The notes: a model not told the origin generated them from the letters alone. A stretch of 49,546 bases of DNA from Acidobacteriaceae bacterium (GCA_031296355.1 JARLFX010000154.1:1-49546), one strand, 5' to 3'. Shown: positions 24,136 through 33,637, numbered from the stretch's first letter. Numbers and translations: made by a program.

Positions 24136-25400
24136 TGGTCTGCCTGCAATGAATTGGACCAGCTATGAAAATCTTCCATATTGAATACTGATACGCCATT
24201 CACCCACCGGCCCTGCGCACCGCCTCCGGTTTGCGTGTGCGAAGTAGCCGCCACCGCAGTGAGCGGAATCCTCGCAATCGCACTCTGATTGGTGGGATAG
24301 TTGGGGAAAGCCTGCGTATGCGCAGCATTCAACCACCATGGCCCCATCATGTGGCTTGCCATGCCAGACATGGAAACATAGACATACGTAGCGGAATACG
24401 CCACCGCCTGTATATCCGCGTAGACCGCCGAACTATTGCCCGTCCAGGTGGTAGATGTAACCCCAGTAGCGGACTGAATGGTTGCATACTGCGAAGATTT
24501 CGCCGTGAACCAGCCGTTGATCTGCGGCTTAGTATTGGAACTGCCCATCATCGCATGGTTTGCGAAATAGCTCGTGGTGGTTTCGCCGATCGAGGTCACG
24601 GTTGCGCCGCCCACAGAGCCTTCAAACTGAAGGCCCAGGATGTACGGAAACGCCGGTGCACCGGCCGCATCGATCGTTACGAAGTACGCATACGTCCCGC
24701 CGGGGAACTCCGGCGTCACGCAGTAGCGCCCGTTGTACTGGTCCAGGTCGCCAGAGCCTGCCGTGTACTCGTAATCCTCGATGTACCGTCCCAACGGATA
24801 GGTGCTGGAAACGGCCGGCCCGTACTGCGCGCTGGTCAGCGTGTACGTCGCCATGGCCGTCGAAAATCCCTGCGCCACGGCAGCCCACCCCGGCAGCGAA
24901 GTGCGCGTTGTCGTGTTGTCCGTTCGCAGTGCGTAGCTTGACACCATACGGCGCACGCCCGACCCCGAGTTCGTCGCCGTCGAATATCCATATGGGCCGT
25001 AGATTGGATACCCGTCATACGCATAGCCCAGGATCGGCGAATGCACCAGACCTGTCGTCTTCTCTGTGTAGTTCGGTGCCAGGTCGGTCGACCCCAGCTT
25101 CTGCATGTTGTCGCCCACCTGGTAGCGCAGGCACACCGGGTCCACATGGTAGTGATATTCACCGTTGCCTGGCTGGTGCGCGTTGCATGGGTCAAACGTA
25201 ACCGCCTCGCCATACTTTGCATCGCGCCGCCACACTCCATCGCCCTGGCCATTCCACGTGGACCCGCTGCCGCCCGTGGTGGTAGTAGTTGTAGTGCTTG
25301 CAGTTGCCGCTCCACCGCAGCCCGCGATCAACGCCAGCAGGCTCATGCAGGTCACAATTCCCAAAACGCTATACGCCACACACCGGAATACTCTCTTCAT
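24132..25400 (-). CDS. YHYH-domain lipoprotein
   Basis: A 422-residue exported protein with a lipoprotein signal (LLALIAGC, lipidated Cys28) and a Thr/Gly-rich linker. The YHYH domain (PF14240) follows: the Tyr-His-Tyr-His core is at about 82-85 in NGEYHYHVDP, followed by HSPILGYAYDGYPIYGPYG, YIEDYEY and YCVTPEFPGGTYAY. The domain is common in Acidobacteria and Bacteroidetes, but its activity is not known; the His/Tyr cluster suggests a metal site. The final 150 residues form a separate Ser/Thr-rich beta region with a Met-rich stretch (MSGMASHMMGPWW). GAGGGAAG before the ATG at 25400 sets the start. It is coupled to the His/Met-rich membrane protein downstream. Confidence 0.85.
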   Translation of the reverse strand: MKRVFRCVAYSVLGIVTCMSLLALIAGCGGAATASTTTTTTTGGSGSTWNGQGDGVWRRDAKYGEAVTFDPCNAHQPGNGEYHYHVDPVCLRYQVGDNMQKLGSTDLAPNYTEKTTGLVHSPILGYAYDGYPIYGPYGYSTATNSGSGVRRMVSSYALRTDNTTTRTSLPGWAAVAQGFSTAMATYTLTSAQYGPAVSSTYPLGRYIEDYEYTAGSGDLDQYNGRYCVTPEFPGGTYAYFVTIDAAGAPAFPYILGLQFEGSVGGATVTSIGETTTSYFANHAMMGSSNTKPQINGWFTAKSSQYATIQSATGVTSTTWTGNSSAVYADIQAVAYSATYVYVSMSGMASHMMGPWWLNAAHTQAFPNYPTNQSAIARIPLTAVAATSHTQTGGGAQGRWVNGVSVFNMEDFHSWSNSLQADQ

Positions 25401-25700
25401 CGCTTCCCTCATGTGTCTTCATCCGATACGCGACAGCTGCATTGGAAACGCAGGTTTGCAGTTGCCGCTTGCATCAGCACAAGCAGACGACGATTTCCCC
25501 CAGTGCGTTTACACCGCGAATGAGTTTATTTGGCAGAACAACTGCACACAGATTGGGGAAGATGGTCGTTGCGCGAATTCTACATCCCTTCGCATAACAC
25601 CTGGAACCTCTTTTTTACTGCAGCATATGAGCTGGCTTTCAATACCCCAATACCCCTGAAAATCTCCCGGCTACGCGCAAGCCGCTATGGCATCGAACCT

Positions 25701-26801
25701 CTATTTCGACTTGCTGTTCAGCGGCCTCCAGCCATCGGACCCCGCCAGAATCTTCTCCGGCGCAAACTGCTTCGCTTCATCATCCGTAAGCTGGTGCGAA
25801 TACTTCTCGCGGCCCGCCGGATTCGCGCCCACGCCAGTGGAGTTGTACTCCGCAAAGTACGCCGTCTCGATCGACCCCGGCGTATGCACCCAATCGTCCC
25901 AACCTGCGGGCTCGACCTTCGCATCCAGTGCGGTATCCAGAAACACCACCGTGCCATACCGCCTCCACGGACGCCCAAGGTACAGCGCGCCCACGCCCGC
26001 ATCTGCCGTCACCCTGCAGTGATCGAACACGTACGCGCTCTGCCGCTCCGGCGCGTCCTTGCTCTGCGCCGTCAGCCAAACTTTTTCATTCGCGATGCCG
26101 TGGATCTCGCAGTTCTCAAACACCGCATTCGCATCGCCAAAGATGAAATCGATGTGGCCTTCGATGTAGCAATCGCGGAAGAGCTGCCGCACCGCACGGC
26201 ATGCTCCTCCATTCGCCAGCGGAGGCGTCTTGGCTCCCGCCGCCTGCACCGATGTCGTACTCGCACTCACCGACGGCGTCTGCACAACGCAGTGGCCCCC
26301 GCCACCCGCATACAGCGTGTCCTGCGCGCCCAGCAGGCGTACATGCTCCACCACATCCTTATCGCCGCGCAGCATCAGCGCCACCGCCTGCGCACCTTCA
26401 TGATGGTTCGGATCAAACGTCGGATTGCGGAAGCTCCAGTCGTTCTGCACCGTCATATTGCGCATCTCGAAACCATCGCCCACTGCGGTAAGCGTCGCCG
26501 TCTTCCCCGTGCCGCCCCACGCGCCGGCATTCGCGTCAAACACCAGCAGCACATCCTGCGGACGCTTTCCTGATCCTGCCAGGTGCACATTCGTCTTGCT
26601 GATCGTTACTTTTTCGCGATACGTTCCCGGCGCGATCGTGATCACTCCGCCACTCTCCGGTAGCGCATCGACCGCGGCCTGCAGCGTCGCATACCTGCCT
26701 GAGCCGTCCGCCGCCACCGTTGCATGCCCAGCGTGGCTCCCCGCATGAGCTAATCCTGACGCCAACATCGCACAAACTGCACCCGCCGCCAATCCGCGCA
26801 T
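25701..26801 (-). CDS. Secreted pectinesterase (CE8)
   Basis: Removes methyl esters from pectin (homogalacturonan) outside the cytoplasm. The 366-residue right-handed beta-helix protein has a signal peptide (residues 1 to about 20, GLAHAGS). CE8 motifs in order are TVAADGSGRYATLQAAV, GTYREKV, EGAQAVAL (about 135-142), GAQDTLY (catalytic Asp161), HIDFIFGDA (catalytic Asp218) and YLGRPWR (substrate Arg). About 40 extra Ser/Thr/Ala-rich residues (166-205) sit between the two catalytic Asp motifs. GGAGG seven bases ahead sets the start at 26801, not the longer frame. It diverges from the TonB receptor of the same locus. Confidence 0.92.
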   Translation of the reverse strand: MRGLAAGAVCAMLASGLAHAGSHAGHATVAADGSGRYATLQAAVDALPESGGVITIAPGTYREKVTISKTNVHLAGSGKRPQDVLLVFDANAGAWGGTGKTATLTAVGDGFEMRNMTVQNDWSFRNPTFDPNHHEGAQAVALMLRGDKDVVEHVRLLGAQDTLYAGGGGHCVVQTPSVSASTTSVQAAGAKTPPLANGGACRAVRQLFRDCYIEGHIDFIFGDANAVFENCEIHGIANEKVWLTAQSKDAPERQSAYVFDHCRVTADAGVGALYLGRPWRRYGTVVFLDTALDAKVEPAGWDDWVHTPGSIETAYFAEYNSTGVGANPAGREKYSHQLTDDEAKQFAPEKILAGSDGWRPLNSKSK

Positions 26802-27181
26802 ATTCAGCCTCCACCACTGCGCCGTCCACTTTATATGCTTCGCTGCCTCCTGCACCATCTGCATTATGGAGCTCACATCTGGAGCTCGCATCCGCTATGC
26901 GGTCTGACCACTTTTACAGACCTAATTTTATTTTCGCTTCCGGACATCTCCCACTACAGACCACGCATCCCAGACCTCAGCTATAGGTTTGCAGTCCCCA
27001 CGTCGCCCGTCGCGATGCGCCCGAGAAGCTCTGGCGCACGAGGCTGGCGACTATGTTCTGCATGCATCTAGGTCTGTAGGCTGGCACGAACGCGCCAGGA
27101 AATTTATGAAACTGCGACGCCGGTTCGCGGCGCGTGGATTCACTCAATCAAGTTTGGGTTAGCACCCACTTTGGAGGCAGC
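26802..27181. promoter_or_regulatory. Divergent pectinesterase / TonB-receptor control region
   Basis: A 380-base gap with no gene. Five copies of the hexamer GGTCTG or its complement CAGACC lie within 180 bases: 26901-26906 (plus), 26917-26922, 26957-26962 and 26971-26976 (complement), and 27071-27076 (plus). Three of them read TACAGACC or GGTCTGTA. The first two form an inverted repeat with a ten-base spacer. The first copy is also part of GGTCTGACCA, a GntR/FadR-like palindrome. An AT-rich patch at 26923-26940 lies next to it. This looks like a multi-site operator. Confidence 0.5.
26901..26922. promoter_or_regulatory. Candidate operator GGTCTG-N10-CAGACC
   Basis: Perfect six-base inverted repeat. 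Its left half extends to GGTCTGACCA, which shares the GGTnnGACCA pattern with a site at 42252-42261 in the other divergent pectin-type promoter of this window. Confidence 0.4.
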
Positions 27182-30100
27182 ATGAGCAAGAGTAAGTTTT
27201 CCAGTCTTCTGGCAATCGCCGTATGTATCCTCTTCATCACTAGCACTGCATTCGCACAGTTCAACGCAAGTCTCTCCGGAACCGTGCAGGATTCCACCGG
27301 CGCAGTCGTCGCCAATGCAACCGTCACGCTGGTGAATATTGGCACCAACCAGACGCAGACCGTCACCACATCCGGGACCGGCTTCTACCAGTTCGGCCAG
27401 CTCTCTCCCTCACACTACAAGCTCACTGCTACCGCAGCCGGCTTCAAGGCATACAACTTAAATGATGTTTCGCTTGCTGCTGAAACAGCACGCGGCCTGA
27501 ATGTGACCCTTACCCCCGGTGATGCGTCTTCAACTGTCGACGTCAGTGCCGATCAAGCACCCCTGCTGCAAACCGCGGGTGCAAATATTCAAACCACCAT
27601 CGACAGTGAAGCCATCGCCAAGCTGCCGACCTACGGCGCTGACCCATACGAACTGCTGCGCACCGCACCGGGCATCACCGGTGATGGATCGCGTCAGGCA
27701 AACGGCAATGCCAACTACCTGCCCAATGCTGCCGGCCCCGGCGGCTCCAACAGCGGCATCTTTCAGACAGAGAACCAGATTCAAATCGCTGCCAATGGCC
27801 AACGTACTGCTGACAACAACATCACCATCGACGGTGTCAGCGTCAACTCGCTCACCCACGGCGGCGCGGCAGTCGTCTCGCCCAATGTGGAGGCAGTAGG
27901 CCAGATTACCGTGGTCTCCACCTCCTATGACGCCTCCGACGGCAGAAACTCCGGAGCCCAGATCAAGGTCGTCACCAAGAGCGGAACCAATAGCCTGCAC
28001 GGCTCTGCGTTCATGCTCTACGACGAGCCCGGCCTGAATGCCTATAACCGCTGGAATGGTCCTACGCCCGGCACCAAGAACGTTCGGGTCGACAATAAAA
28101 CGCGCAACTGGGCCGCTTCACTCGGCGGGCCCATCGTCAGAGACAAGCTCTTCCTGTTTACCTCCTATGCAGGTTTCAAGACGTCCAGCAATGGCTTCTC
28201 AACTGGCTATGTGGAGACATCGCAGTACCGCGCAGCCGTTGCCGCTCAACGTGCGGGAGGCATCTCCGCCCGCATTCTCGCCGATCCGGGATCGCTGCCG
28301 CGCATCATCTCGATCTTGACTCCAAACTGCTCTGGCTTTGGAGCCGGAAACTGCGCCGTGGTTACCGGCGGACTGGACATCGGCTCTTTGACTCCGGGCG
28401 GCTCCTCCCAACTTGGCGTATTCCCCGCGAATAACGCCATCGGCAATGGGCTCGACGGCGTTCCCGACGTACAGAACGTTCAACTCACCGTTCCTTCGCA
28501 TAGCCGCGGCAATCAATTCAATGGCCGCGTAGACTGGAACCTCACCTCAAGGGATCTGCTGGCTGCCAGCTTCTATCTCACCAAGCTGTCGAATTACGGC
28601 ACCAGCGGCGCAGCTGGCTCTCGTCCGCAGGCTGACGTCCCCTTCAAGCCGCTCAACACGGCTGGCACGATCATCTTCATTCACACCTTTTCGCCGACGT
28701 GGCTCAATGAGCTGCGCGCCAACGCTACCCGCTTCTACGACAACGGTCTGACGGACGCGCCCAACGTGAACTACGGCATCCCCTACGTAAACGTCCAGAC
28801 GCTTCCATTCCCCATCCAGTACGGCGCAAACCAAGCTTCGACTACACCATCCATCTTCGCTGAGAACACCTATGAGATCAGCGAAGTGCTCACCCACACC
28901 TGGGGATCGCACGTCCTGCACATCGGCGGCAATGTTCGCCTGGAACAGGACAATGACAACCTGCTGGGAAATGAACGTCCGGTCTACGCCATGCAGGGAC
29001 TCTGGACATTCGCCAACGACGCGCCCATCTACGAGGCGATCACCGCGAACCCCAACACCGGCGGCCCCCCGCTGGCACAACGCTACTTCCGTTCGCAGAA
29101 CTATGGCGTCTTTATCCAGCATGACTGGAAGGTAACGCCATCTCTGTCGTTCAATTCCGGCTTGCGCTGGGAGTTGTTTACGCCGCTGCACAACAAGGGC
29201 TTCGAGATTAACTACCCGGTGCTTGGATCAGGGCCCAACAATCAACTCTCCGGCATGACGCTGACTCCGCACGACAAGCTGTGGGACACCCAGTACAGCA
29301 ACTTCTCGCCAAAGATTGGCTTCGCGTATAACCCTGCTTACTTTGGCAACAACATCGTGATCCGCGGCGGTTTCGCCATCGCCTACAACCACCTGGATAC
29401 GGCGCTCTTCAATAACGCGCTGGAAGACGGTCCCGGCATCGCCAACTACGGCCTCTGCTGCGCCAGCAACGGCAACTCGGCGGGCATCCAGTACGCCATC
29501 GGCACCAGCAATTCGCCGACCAGCTTCCCCTTCAACCCGGCGCTGGCTACCGGCGTCAATGCCTCCGGTTTCCCCAATCCCTACGGCGGTGGCACCACGA
29601 CCTATGAGGTCTACGGTGCGCTCACGAACCTGAAGACCCCAATGAGCTATCTCTACTCGCTGGAGACTCAGTATCAATTGCCGTACAAGTTGACGGCCAC
29701 CATTGGCTATGGCGGCAGCACCGGCCACCACTATGCGCGACTGGTGAACCAGAACTTCCTCTACAACAACACCAACGCCGTCACCTACGCCGCATACTTT
29801 GCGCAGACTGATTCCAACCAGAGCTACAACTCGCTCAACCTGCAATTGCAACGGCAGATGTCAAAGGGCTTCACCTTCACCGCGTTCTATACCTGGTCAA
29901 AGAGTCTCGATCAGGTTACGAACGGCGATGGTGCAAACTCCAACGCCAACCAGACCAATCCCGCCGTCAACAGCACCGAGTGGGGCCCGTCAGATAATGA
30001 TGTGCGCCATCGCATCACGGCGACCGCGCTCTACGAGCTTCCTCACTTCCGCACGCAGCATGCTGCGGTCAATGCGCTGGTCAACGGATGGCAGGTCAAT

Positions 30101-30610
30101 GGCATCATGACCTACCACACCGGCTTCCCCTGGACGCCAGTCACCTACAACCTCCAGGCTAATCCGATTCAGAACGCCGGCGTAGTCGGCCCCACGCGGC
30201 CTATTGCATACTACGGCCATGCTGGGAATAGCTGCGACACCAAGGCCTACCAGACGGGATCAAACTTCCCGGGTGGCGGCAATCTATACTTCAACAGCAC
30301 CACGCCGACCGTGCCGCCCGGACAGACATACCGCTATGTTCCCGGCATCGGCCGCAATAGCTGGAACGGTGCTTGCTACTTCAATGCCGATCTGAGTGCG
30401 GCCAAGGAGTTTGCCTTCGATGCGGTAAACCATCACATGCTCTTCCGCTTCCAGGCTAACTTCTACAACGCATTCAACAAGCTGCAACTCTCTCCCATCA
30501 CCAACGGCAATGCCAACGCGGGCGCAAACATCCAGAACCAGTACTTCGGATATGCGCAATCCGCCGACGCAGGCCGCCAGATTGAGTTCCAGGCTCGATT
30601 GCAGTTCTGA
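27182..30610 (+). CDS. Oar-like TonB-dependent receptor with N-terminal carboxypeptidase-regulatory domain
   Basis: A 1142-residue outer-membrane protein. A signal peptide (1 to about 26, TSTAFAQF) is followed by a CarboxypepD_reg-like beta-sandwich (NASLSGTVQDSTGAVVANA, to about residue 110). A plug region (ITIDGVSVNSL, about 205-230) and a long 22-strand barrel complete the protein, which ends in a Phe-terminated beta signal (FQARLQF). This is the acidobacterial Oar-type receptor used to import large ligands, usually glycans, with TonB energy. GGAGGCAGC before the ATG at 27182 sets the start; an upstream GTG frame is discarded. The next genes (GH39, glycoamylase-like) and the divergent pectinesterase suggest plant cell-wall oligosaccharides as cargo. 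A terminator follows. Confidence 0.9.
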   Translation: MSKSKFSSLLAIAVCILFITSTAFAQFNASLSGTVQDSTGAVVANATVTLVNIGTNQTQTVTTSGTGFYQFGQLSPSHYKLTATAAGFKAYNLNDVSLAAETARGLNVTLTPGDASSTVDVSADQAPLLQTAGANIQTTIDSEAIAKLPTYGADPYELLRTAPGITGDGSRQANGNANYLPNAAGPGGSNSGIFQTENQIQIAANGQRTADNNITIDGVSVNSLTHGGAAVVSPNVEAVGQITVVSTSYDASDGRNSGAQIKVVTKSGTNSLHGSAFMLYDEPGLNAYNRWNGPTPGTKNVRVDNKTRNWAASLGGPIVRDKLFLFTSYAGFKTSSNGFSTGYVETSQYRAAVAAQRAGGISARILADPGSLPRIISILTPNCSGFGAGNCAVVTGGLDIGSLTPGGSSQLGVFPANNAIGNGLDGVPDVQNVQLTVPSHSRGNQFNGRVDWNLTSRDLLAASFYLTKLSNYGTSGAAGSRPQADVPFKPLNTAGTIIFIHTFSPTWLNELRANATRFYDNGLTDAPNVNYGIPYVNVQTLPFPIQYGANQASTTPSIFAENTYEISEVLTHTWGSHVLHIGGNVRLEQDNDNLLGNERPVYAMQGLWTFANDAPIYEAITANPNTGGPPLAQRYFRSQNYGVFIQHDWKVTPSLSFNSGLRWELFTPLHNKGFEINYPVLGSGPNNQLSGMTLTPHDKLWDTQYSNFSPKIGFAYNPAYFGNNIVIRGGFAIAYNHLDTALFNNALEDGPGIANYGLCCASNGNSAGIQYAIGTSNSPTSFPFNPALATGVNASGFPNPYGGGTTTYEVYGALTNLKTPMSYLYSLETQYQLPYKLTATIGYGGSTGHHYARLVNQNFLYNNTNAVTYAAYFAQTDSNQSYNSLNLQLQRQMSKGFTFTAFYTWSKSLDQVTNGDGANSNANQTNPAVNSTEWGPSDNDVRHRITATALYELPHFRTQHAAVNALVNGWQVNGIMTYHTGFPWTPVTYNLQANPIQNAGVVGPTRPIAYYGHAGNSCDTKAYQTGSNFPGGGNLYFNSTTPTVPPGQTYRYVPGIGRNSWNGACYFNADLSAAKEFAFDAVNHHMLFRFQANFYNAFNKLQLSPITNGNANAGANIQNQYFGYAQSADAGRQIEFQARLQF

Positions 30611-30624
30611 TCACTGCTATAACC

Positions 30625-30660
30625 GCGGGCGGAAGAGACTCTCTTCCGCCCGCACAGTTT
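30625..30660 (+). terminator. Hairpin terminator after the TonB receptor
   Basis: A perfect 13-base-pair stem (GCGGGCGGAAGAG with CTCTTCCGCCCGC, arms 30625-30637 and 30641-30653) has a three-base loop and is followed by ACAGTTT. The T-tract is short, so it may attenuate rather than stop transcription and lower expression of the downstream hydrolase genes. Confidence 0.75.
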
Positions 30661-30688
30661 CCCCCTACAATGATTCAGGAGTCATGGC

Positions 30689-32248
30689 ATGTACGCTCTG
30701 CGCAATCTCCATCTTTCTGCCTGCTCGCTACTTCTTGCCTTCAGCGTTGCTCCGTCGCTTGCCGCACAGACGGCCTCGACCGAACCCGTCTCCATCCAGG
30801 TCAACGTAAACGCGAAAGACGCCGGCACGCCCTTCCCCCATTTCTGGGAGCAGACCTTCGGCTCTGGCCGCGCCATACTCAGCCTGCGCGACAGCTACCA
30901 TCAAGACATCCATGCGGTAAAACAGGCTACGGACTTCCGCTACGTTCGCTTTCACGCCATCTTCCATGACGAAGTCGGCCTCTTCAATCGTGACGCGAGC
31001 GGCAAGCCCTTTTATAACTTCTCCTACATCGACCAGATCTACGATGGCCTGCTGCAACAGGGCGTGCGTCCATTCGTCGAGCTCAGCTTCATGCCCAAGC
31101 AGCTTGCTTCTGATCCTGCCGCCTTGCATGCCTTCTGGTACAAGCAGAATGTTTCGCCACCGAAAGACTATGCCGAGTGGGACGCCATGATCCAGGCATT
31201 CACTCAGCATCTGGTGGATCGCTACGGCATCGACGAAGTCTCACAGTGGTACTTCGAAGTATGGAACGAACCCAACATCGATTTCTGGGTTGGCAAGCCT
31301 GCACAGTCCACCTACTTCGAGCTCTATGACCACACCGCGCTCGCCGTAAAAGCCGTCAGTCCGCGGCTGCGTGTGGGCGGCCCAGCGACTGCACAGGCAG
31401 CGTGGGTGCCGGATTTCATCGCTCACACCAAACAAAATAATGTGCCTGTCGATTTCATCTCCACCCACGTCTACGCCAACGACACGGCCAAAGATGTATT
31501 CAAGACCGATGAAAATATTCCGCGCGATGCGATGGTGTGCCGCTCGGTACGCAAGGTCCACGACGAGATCGCAGCGTCAACTAACCCTTCGCTCCCATTG
31601 TTCTTCAGCGAGTACAACGCCAGCTACTCCAACGAACCCAATGTGACTGACTCTGTCTACATGGGCCCCTGGCTGGCCACGACCATCAGCCAGTGCGATG
31701 GTCTGGCGCAGATGATGAGTTACTGGTCGTTCTCCGATGTCTTTGAGGAGCAGGGCGTAGTGAAGATGCCGTTCTACGGCGGCTTCGGCCTGATGGCGGA
31801 AGACAATATCCCCAAGCCCGCATTCAACGCCTTCGCCATGCTGCACCGCCTGGGCGATGTACGCCTGCCGGTTGCGTCAAGCAATGCTTTGGCAACACGG
31901 CGCAAAGACGGCTCGCTGGCCATCGCGCTCTGGAACTATGCCACGCCAGCAGGCGCTGGACCGAAGTACATCTCCGCAGGGCCGGAGCCGCCGCCCGCGA
32001 ACTTCACGCTGTCCGTCAGCGGCGTTGCGCCCGCTGCTCGCGTTACCCTGTGGCTGCTGGATACGGACCACGGCAACGTGGTGAAGACATTCGATGCAAT
32101 GGGCCGTCCCGCATTCCCCACGCGTGAGCAGATCAGGCAATTGCAGGCCGCCGGTACGATGGCTCCGCCGCAGACCCGCACCCTGCACAACGGCAAGCTC
32201 ACCCTTGCCATCCCGCGCTGGGGCCTTGTTTTGGCGGAGATTCGCTGA
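30689..32248 (+). CDS. Secreted GH39 glycosidase (beta-xylosidase type)
   Basis: A 519-residue exported retaining glycosidase. A signal peptide lies at 1 to about 26 (SLAAQT). The (beta/alpha)8 domain has the acid/base Glu194 in VWNEPN and the nucleophile Glu308 in FFSEYNA, both classic for GH39. Other family landmarks are HFWEQTFGSGRA, YVRFHAIFHDE and DFISTHVYAND. The last 130 residues form a beta-sandwich. Known GH39 members release xylose or iduronate from oligosaccharides; xylan or rhamnogalacturonan side chains fit this locus. AGGAGT precedes the ATG. It lies 78 bases after the TonB receptor and 58 bases before the next hydrolase. Confidence 0.9.
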   Translation: MYALRNLHLSACSLLLAFSVAPSLAAQTASTEPVSIQVNVNAKDAGTPFPHFWEQTFGSGRAILSLRDSYHQDIHAVKQATDFRYVRFHAIFHDEVGLFNRDASGKPFYNFSYIDQIYDGLLQQGVRPFVELSFMPKQLASDPAALHAFWYKQNVSPPKDYAEWDAMIQAFTQHLVDRYGIDEVSQWYFEVWNEPNIDFWVGKPAQSTYFELYDHTALAVKAVSPRLRVGGPATAQAAWVPDFIAHTKQNNVPVDFISTHVYANDTAKDVFKTDENIPRDAMVCRSVRKVHDEIAASTNPSLPLFFSEYNASYSNEPNVTDSVYMGPWLATTISQCDGLAQMMSYWSFSDVFEEQGVVKMPFYGGFGLMAEDNIPKPAFNAFAMLHRLGDVRLPVASSNALATRRKDGSLAIALWNYATPAGAGPKYISAGPEPPPANFTLSVSGVAPAARVTLWLLDTDHGNVVKTFDAMGRPAFPTREQIRQLQAAGTMAPPQTRTLHNGKLTLAIPRWGLVLAEIR

Positions 32249-32306
32249 CCCGCCGAATCCTTTACGCTCTGCGAGAGTCCATATAGGGAGATGCACGTGA
32301 GGGCCC

Positions 32307-33626
32307 TTGAACTTCTTCTCCAATGCGAACCGCACCTATAGCCGCCGACGCGCCCTGCAGATGATGGGCGCGGTCTCCGCATCCGCGGCGCTGCTCAATG
32401 CACAGTCACTCTTCGCTGCACCCACCGGCGCTGCAACCATCACACCCACGGAAGACGCCTTCCTCGACGATCTCGAGCGCCGCGGCTGCCAATACTTCTG
32501 GGAGCAGGCTGGCACAAAGACCGGGCAGGTTCGCGACCGCGCAGTAAGCGCGGGCAAAGAATCGCGCCCGGCCACCAGCATCGCGGCCACCGGCTTCGGC
32601 CTCTCCGCCCTCTGCATTGCGCACATGCACGGCTACCTCCCTGCTACTGACGTTCGTGACCGTGTGCTCGACACGCTGCGCTATCACCTGGAGCATCTGC
32701 CCCACGAGCACGGCTTCTTCTATCACTTCGCTGACATCGAGCACGGCAAGCGCCTGTGGCAGTGCGAAGTCTCATCCATTGACACCGCCATCTTTCTTTG
32801 CGGTGCGCTCACCTGCCGCGCCTACTTCTCCGGCGAAGGCCCAGACACGCAGATTCGCGATCTGGCGACGAAGCTCTACGAGCGCGTGGAGTGGCCGTGG
32901 ATGCTGAACAACGGCTCAACCTTTTCCATGGGCTGGCGTCCCGAGAGCGGCTTCATCCCTGCGCGCTGGGCGCACTACTCCGAATTGATGATGCTTTACC
33001 TGCTCGCCATCGGCTCGCCCACCCAGCCCGTGCCGCCGCAGACATGGCAGAACTTTACCCGCCCCTACATTGACTATGCGGGCTTCCACTACATCTCCGG
33101 CAACGATCCGCTCTTCACCCATCAGTACAGCCATGCGTGGTTTGATTTCCGTCACCAGCACGACAAGTACGCTGATTATTTTGCCAACTCCATTCTCGCC
33201 ACGCGCGCGCATAAAGCCTTCTGCCTCTCCTACAAGAAGATGTACAGCGACGACTTCTGGGGCGTCTCCGCGTCCGACTCCGATCACGGATACATGGTGT
33301 GGGGCGGGCCGCCGGTGCTGCGGCCTATCGATGGCACAGTCGTTCCCTGCGCCGCCGCAGGCTCGCTTCCCTTCCTGCCGAAAGATTGCCTGCGCACGCT
33401 GATGTCGATGAAACAGAAGTACAGCAAGTACGCCTGGGGACGCTATGGCTTCTGCGACGCATTCCATCCCGATGCGCAGTGGTATGACCCCGATGTGCTC
33501 GGCATCGATCAGGGCATCAGCGTGCTAATGGCAGAAAATCTCCGCAGCGGCTTCATCTGGGACGCGTTCATGAAGAACCCGGAAGCCCACTCTGCCATGC
33601 AGAAAGTGGGCTTCCAGCCCATCTAG
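32307..33626 (+). CDS. Tat-exported glycoamylase-like protein (PF10091; GH144-like)
   Basis: A 439-residue (alpha/alpha)6 protein of the glycoamylase-like domain family, which includes beta-1,2-glucan hydrolases (GH144). Landmarks are RGCQYFWEQ, SIAATGFGLSAL, WRPESGFIPARWAHYSE, FTHQYSHAWFDFR, WGVSASDS and GIDQGISVLMAENL. The N-terminus has a twin-arginine-like signal (SRRRALQMMG, then a hydrophobic AVSASAALL), so it probably reaches the periplasm folded. The start is a TTG preceded by GAGGG; the nearby ATG is out of frame. The true substrate is not shown. It is the last gene of the TonB receptor-GH39 group. Confidence 0.85.
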   Translation: MNFFSNANRTYSRRRALQMMGAVSASAALLNAQSLFAAPTGAATITPTEDAFLDDLERRGCQYFWEQAGTKTGQVRDRAVSAGKESRPATSIAATGFGLSALCIAHMHGYLPATDVRDRVLDTLRYHLEHLPHEHGFFYHFADIEHGKRLWQCEVSSIDTAIFLCGALTCRAYFSGEGPDTQIRDLATKLYERVEWPWMLNNGSTFSMGWRPESGFIPARWAHYSELMMLYLLAIGSPTQPVPPQTWQNFTRPYIDYAGFHYISGNDPLFTHQYSHAWFDFRHQHDKYADYFANSILATRAHKAFCLSYKKMYSDDFWGVSASDSDHGYMVWGGPPVLRPIDGTVVPCAAAGSLPFLPKDCLRTLMSMKQKYSKYAWGRYGFCDAFHPDAQWYDPDVLGIDQGISVLMAENLRSGFIWDAFMKNPEAHSAMQKVGFQPI

Positions 33627-33637
33627 CAAGACCCCGT

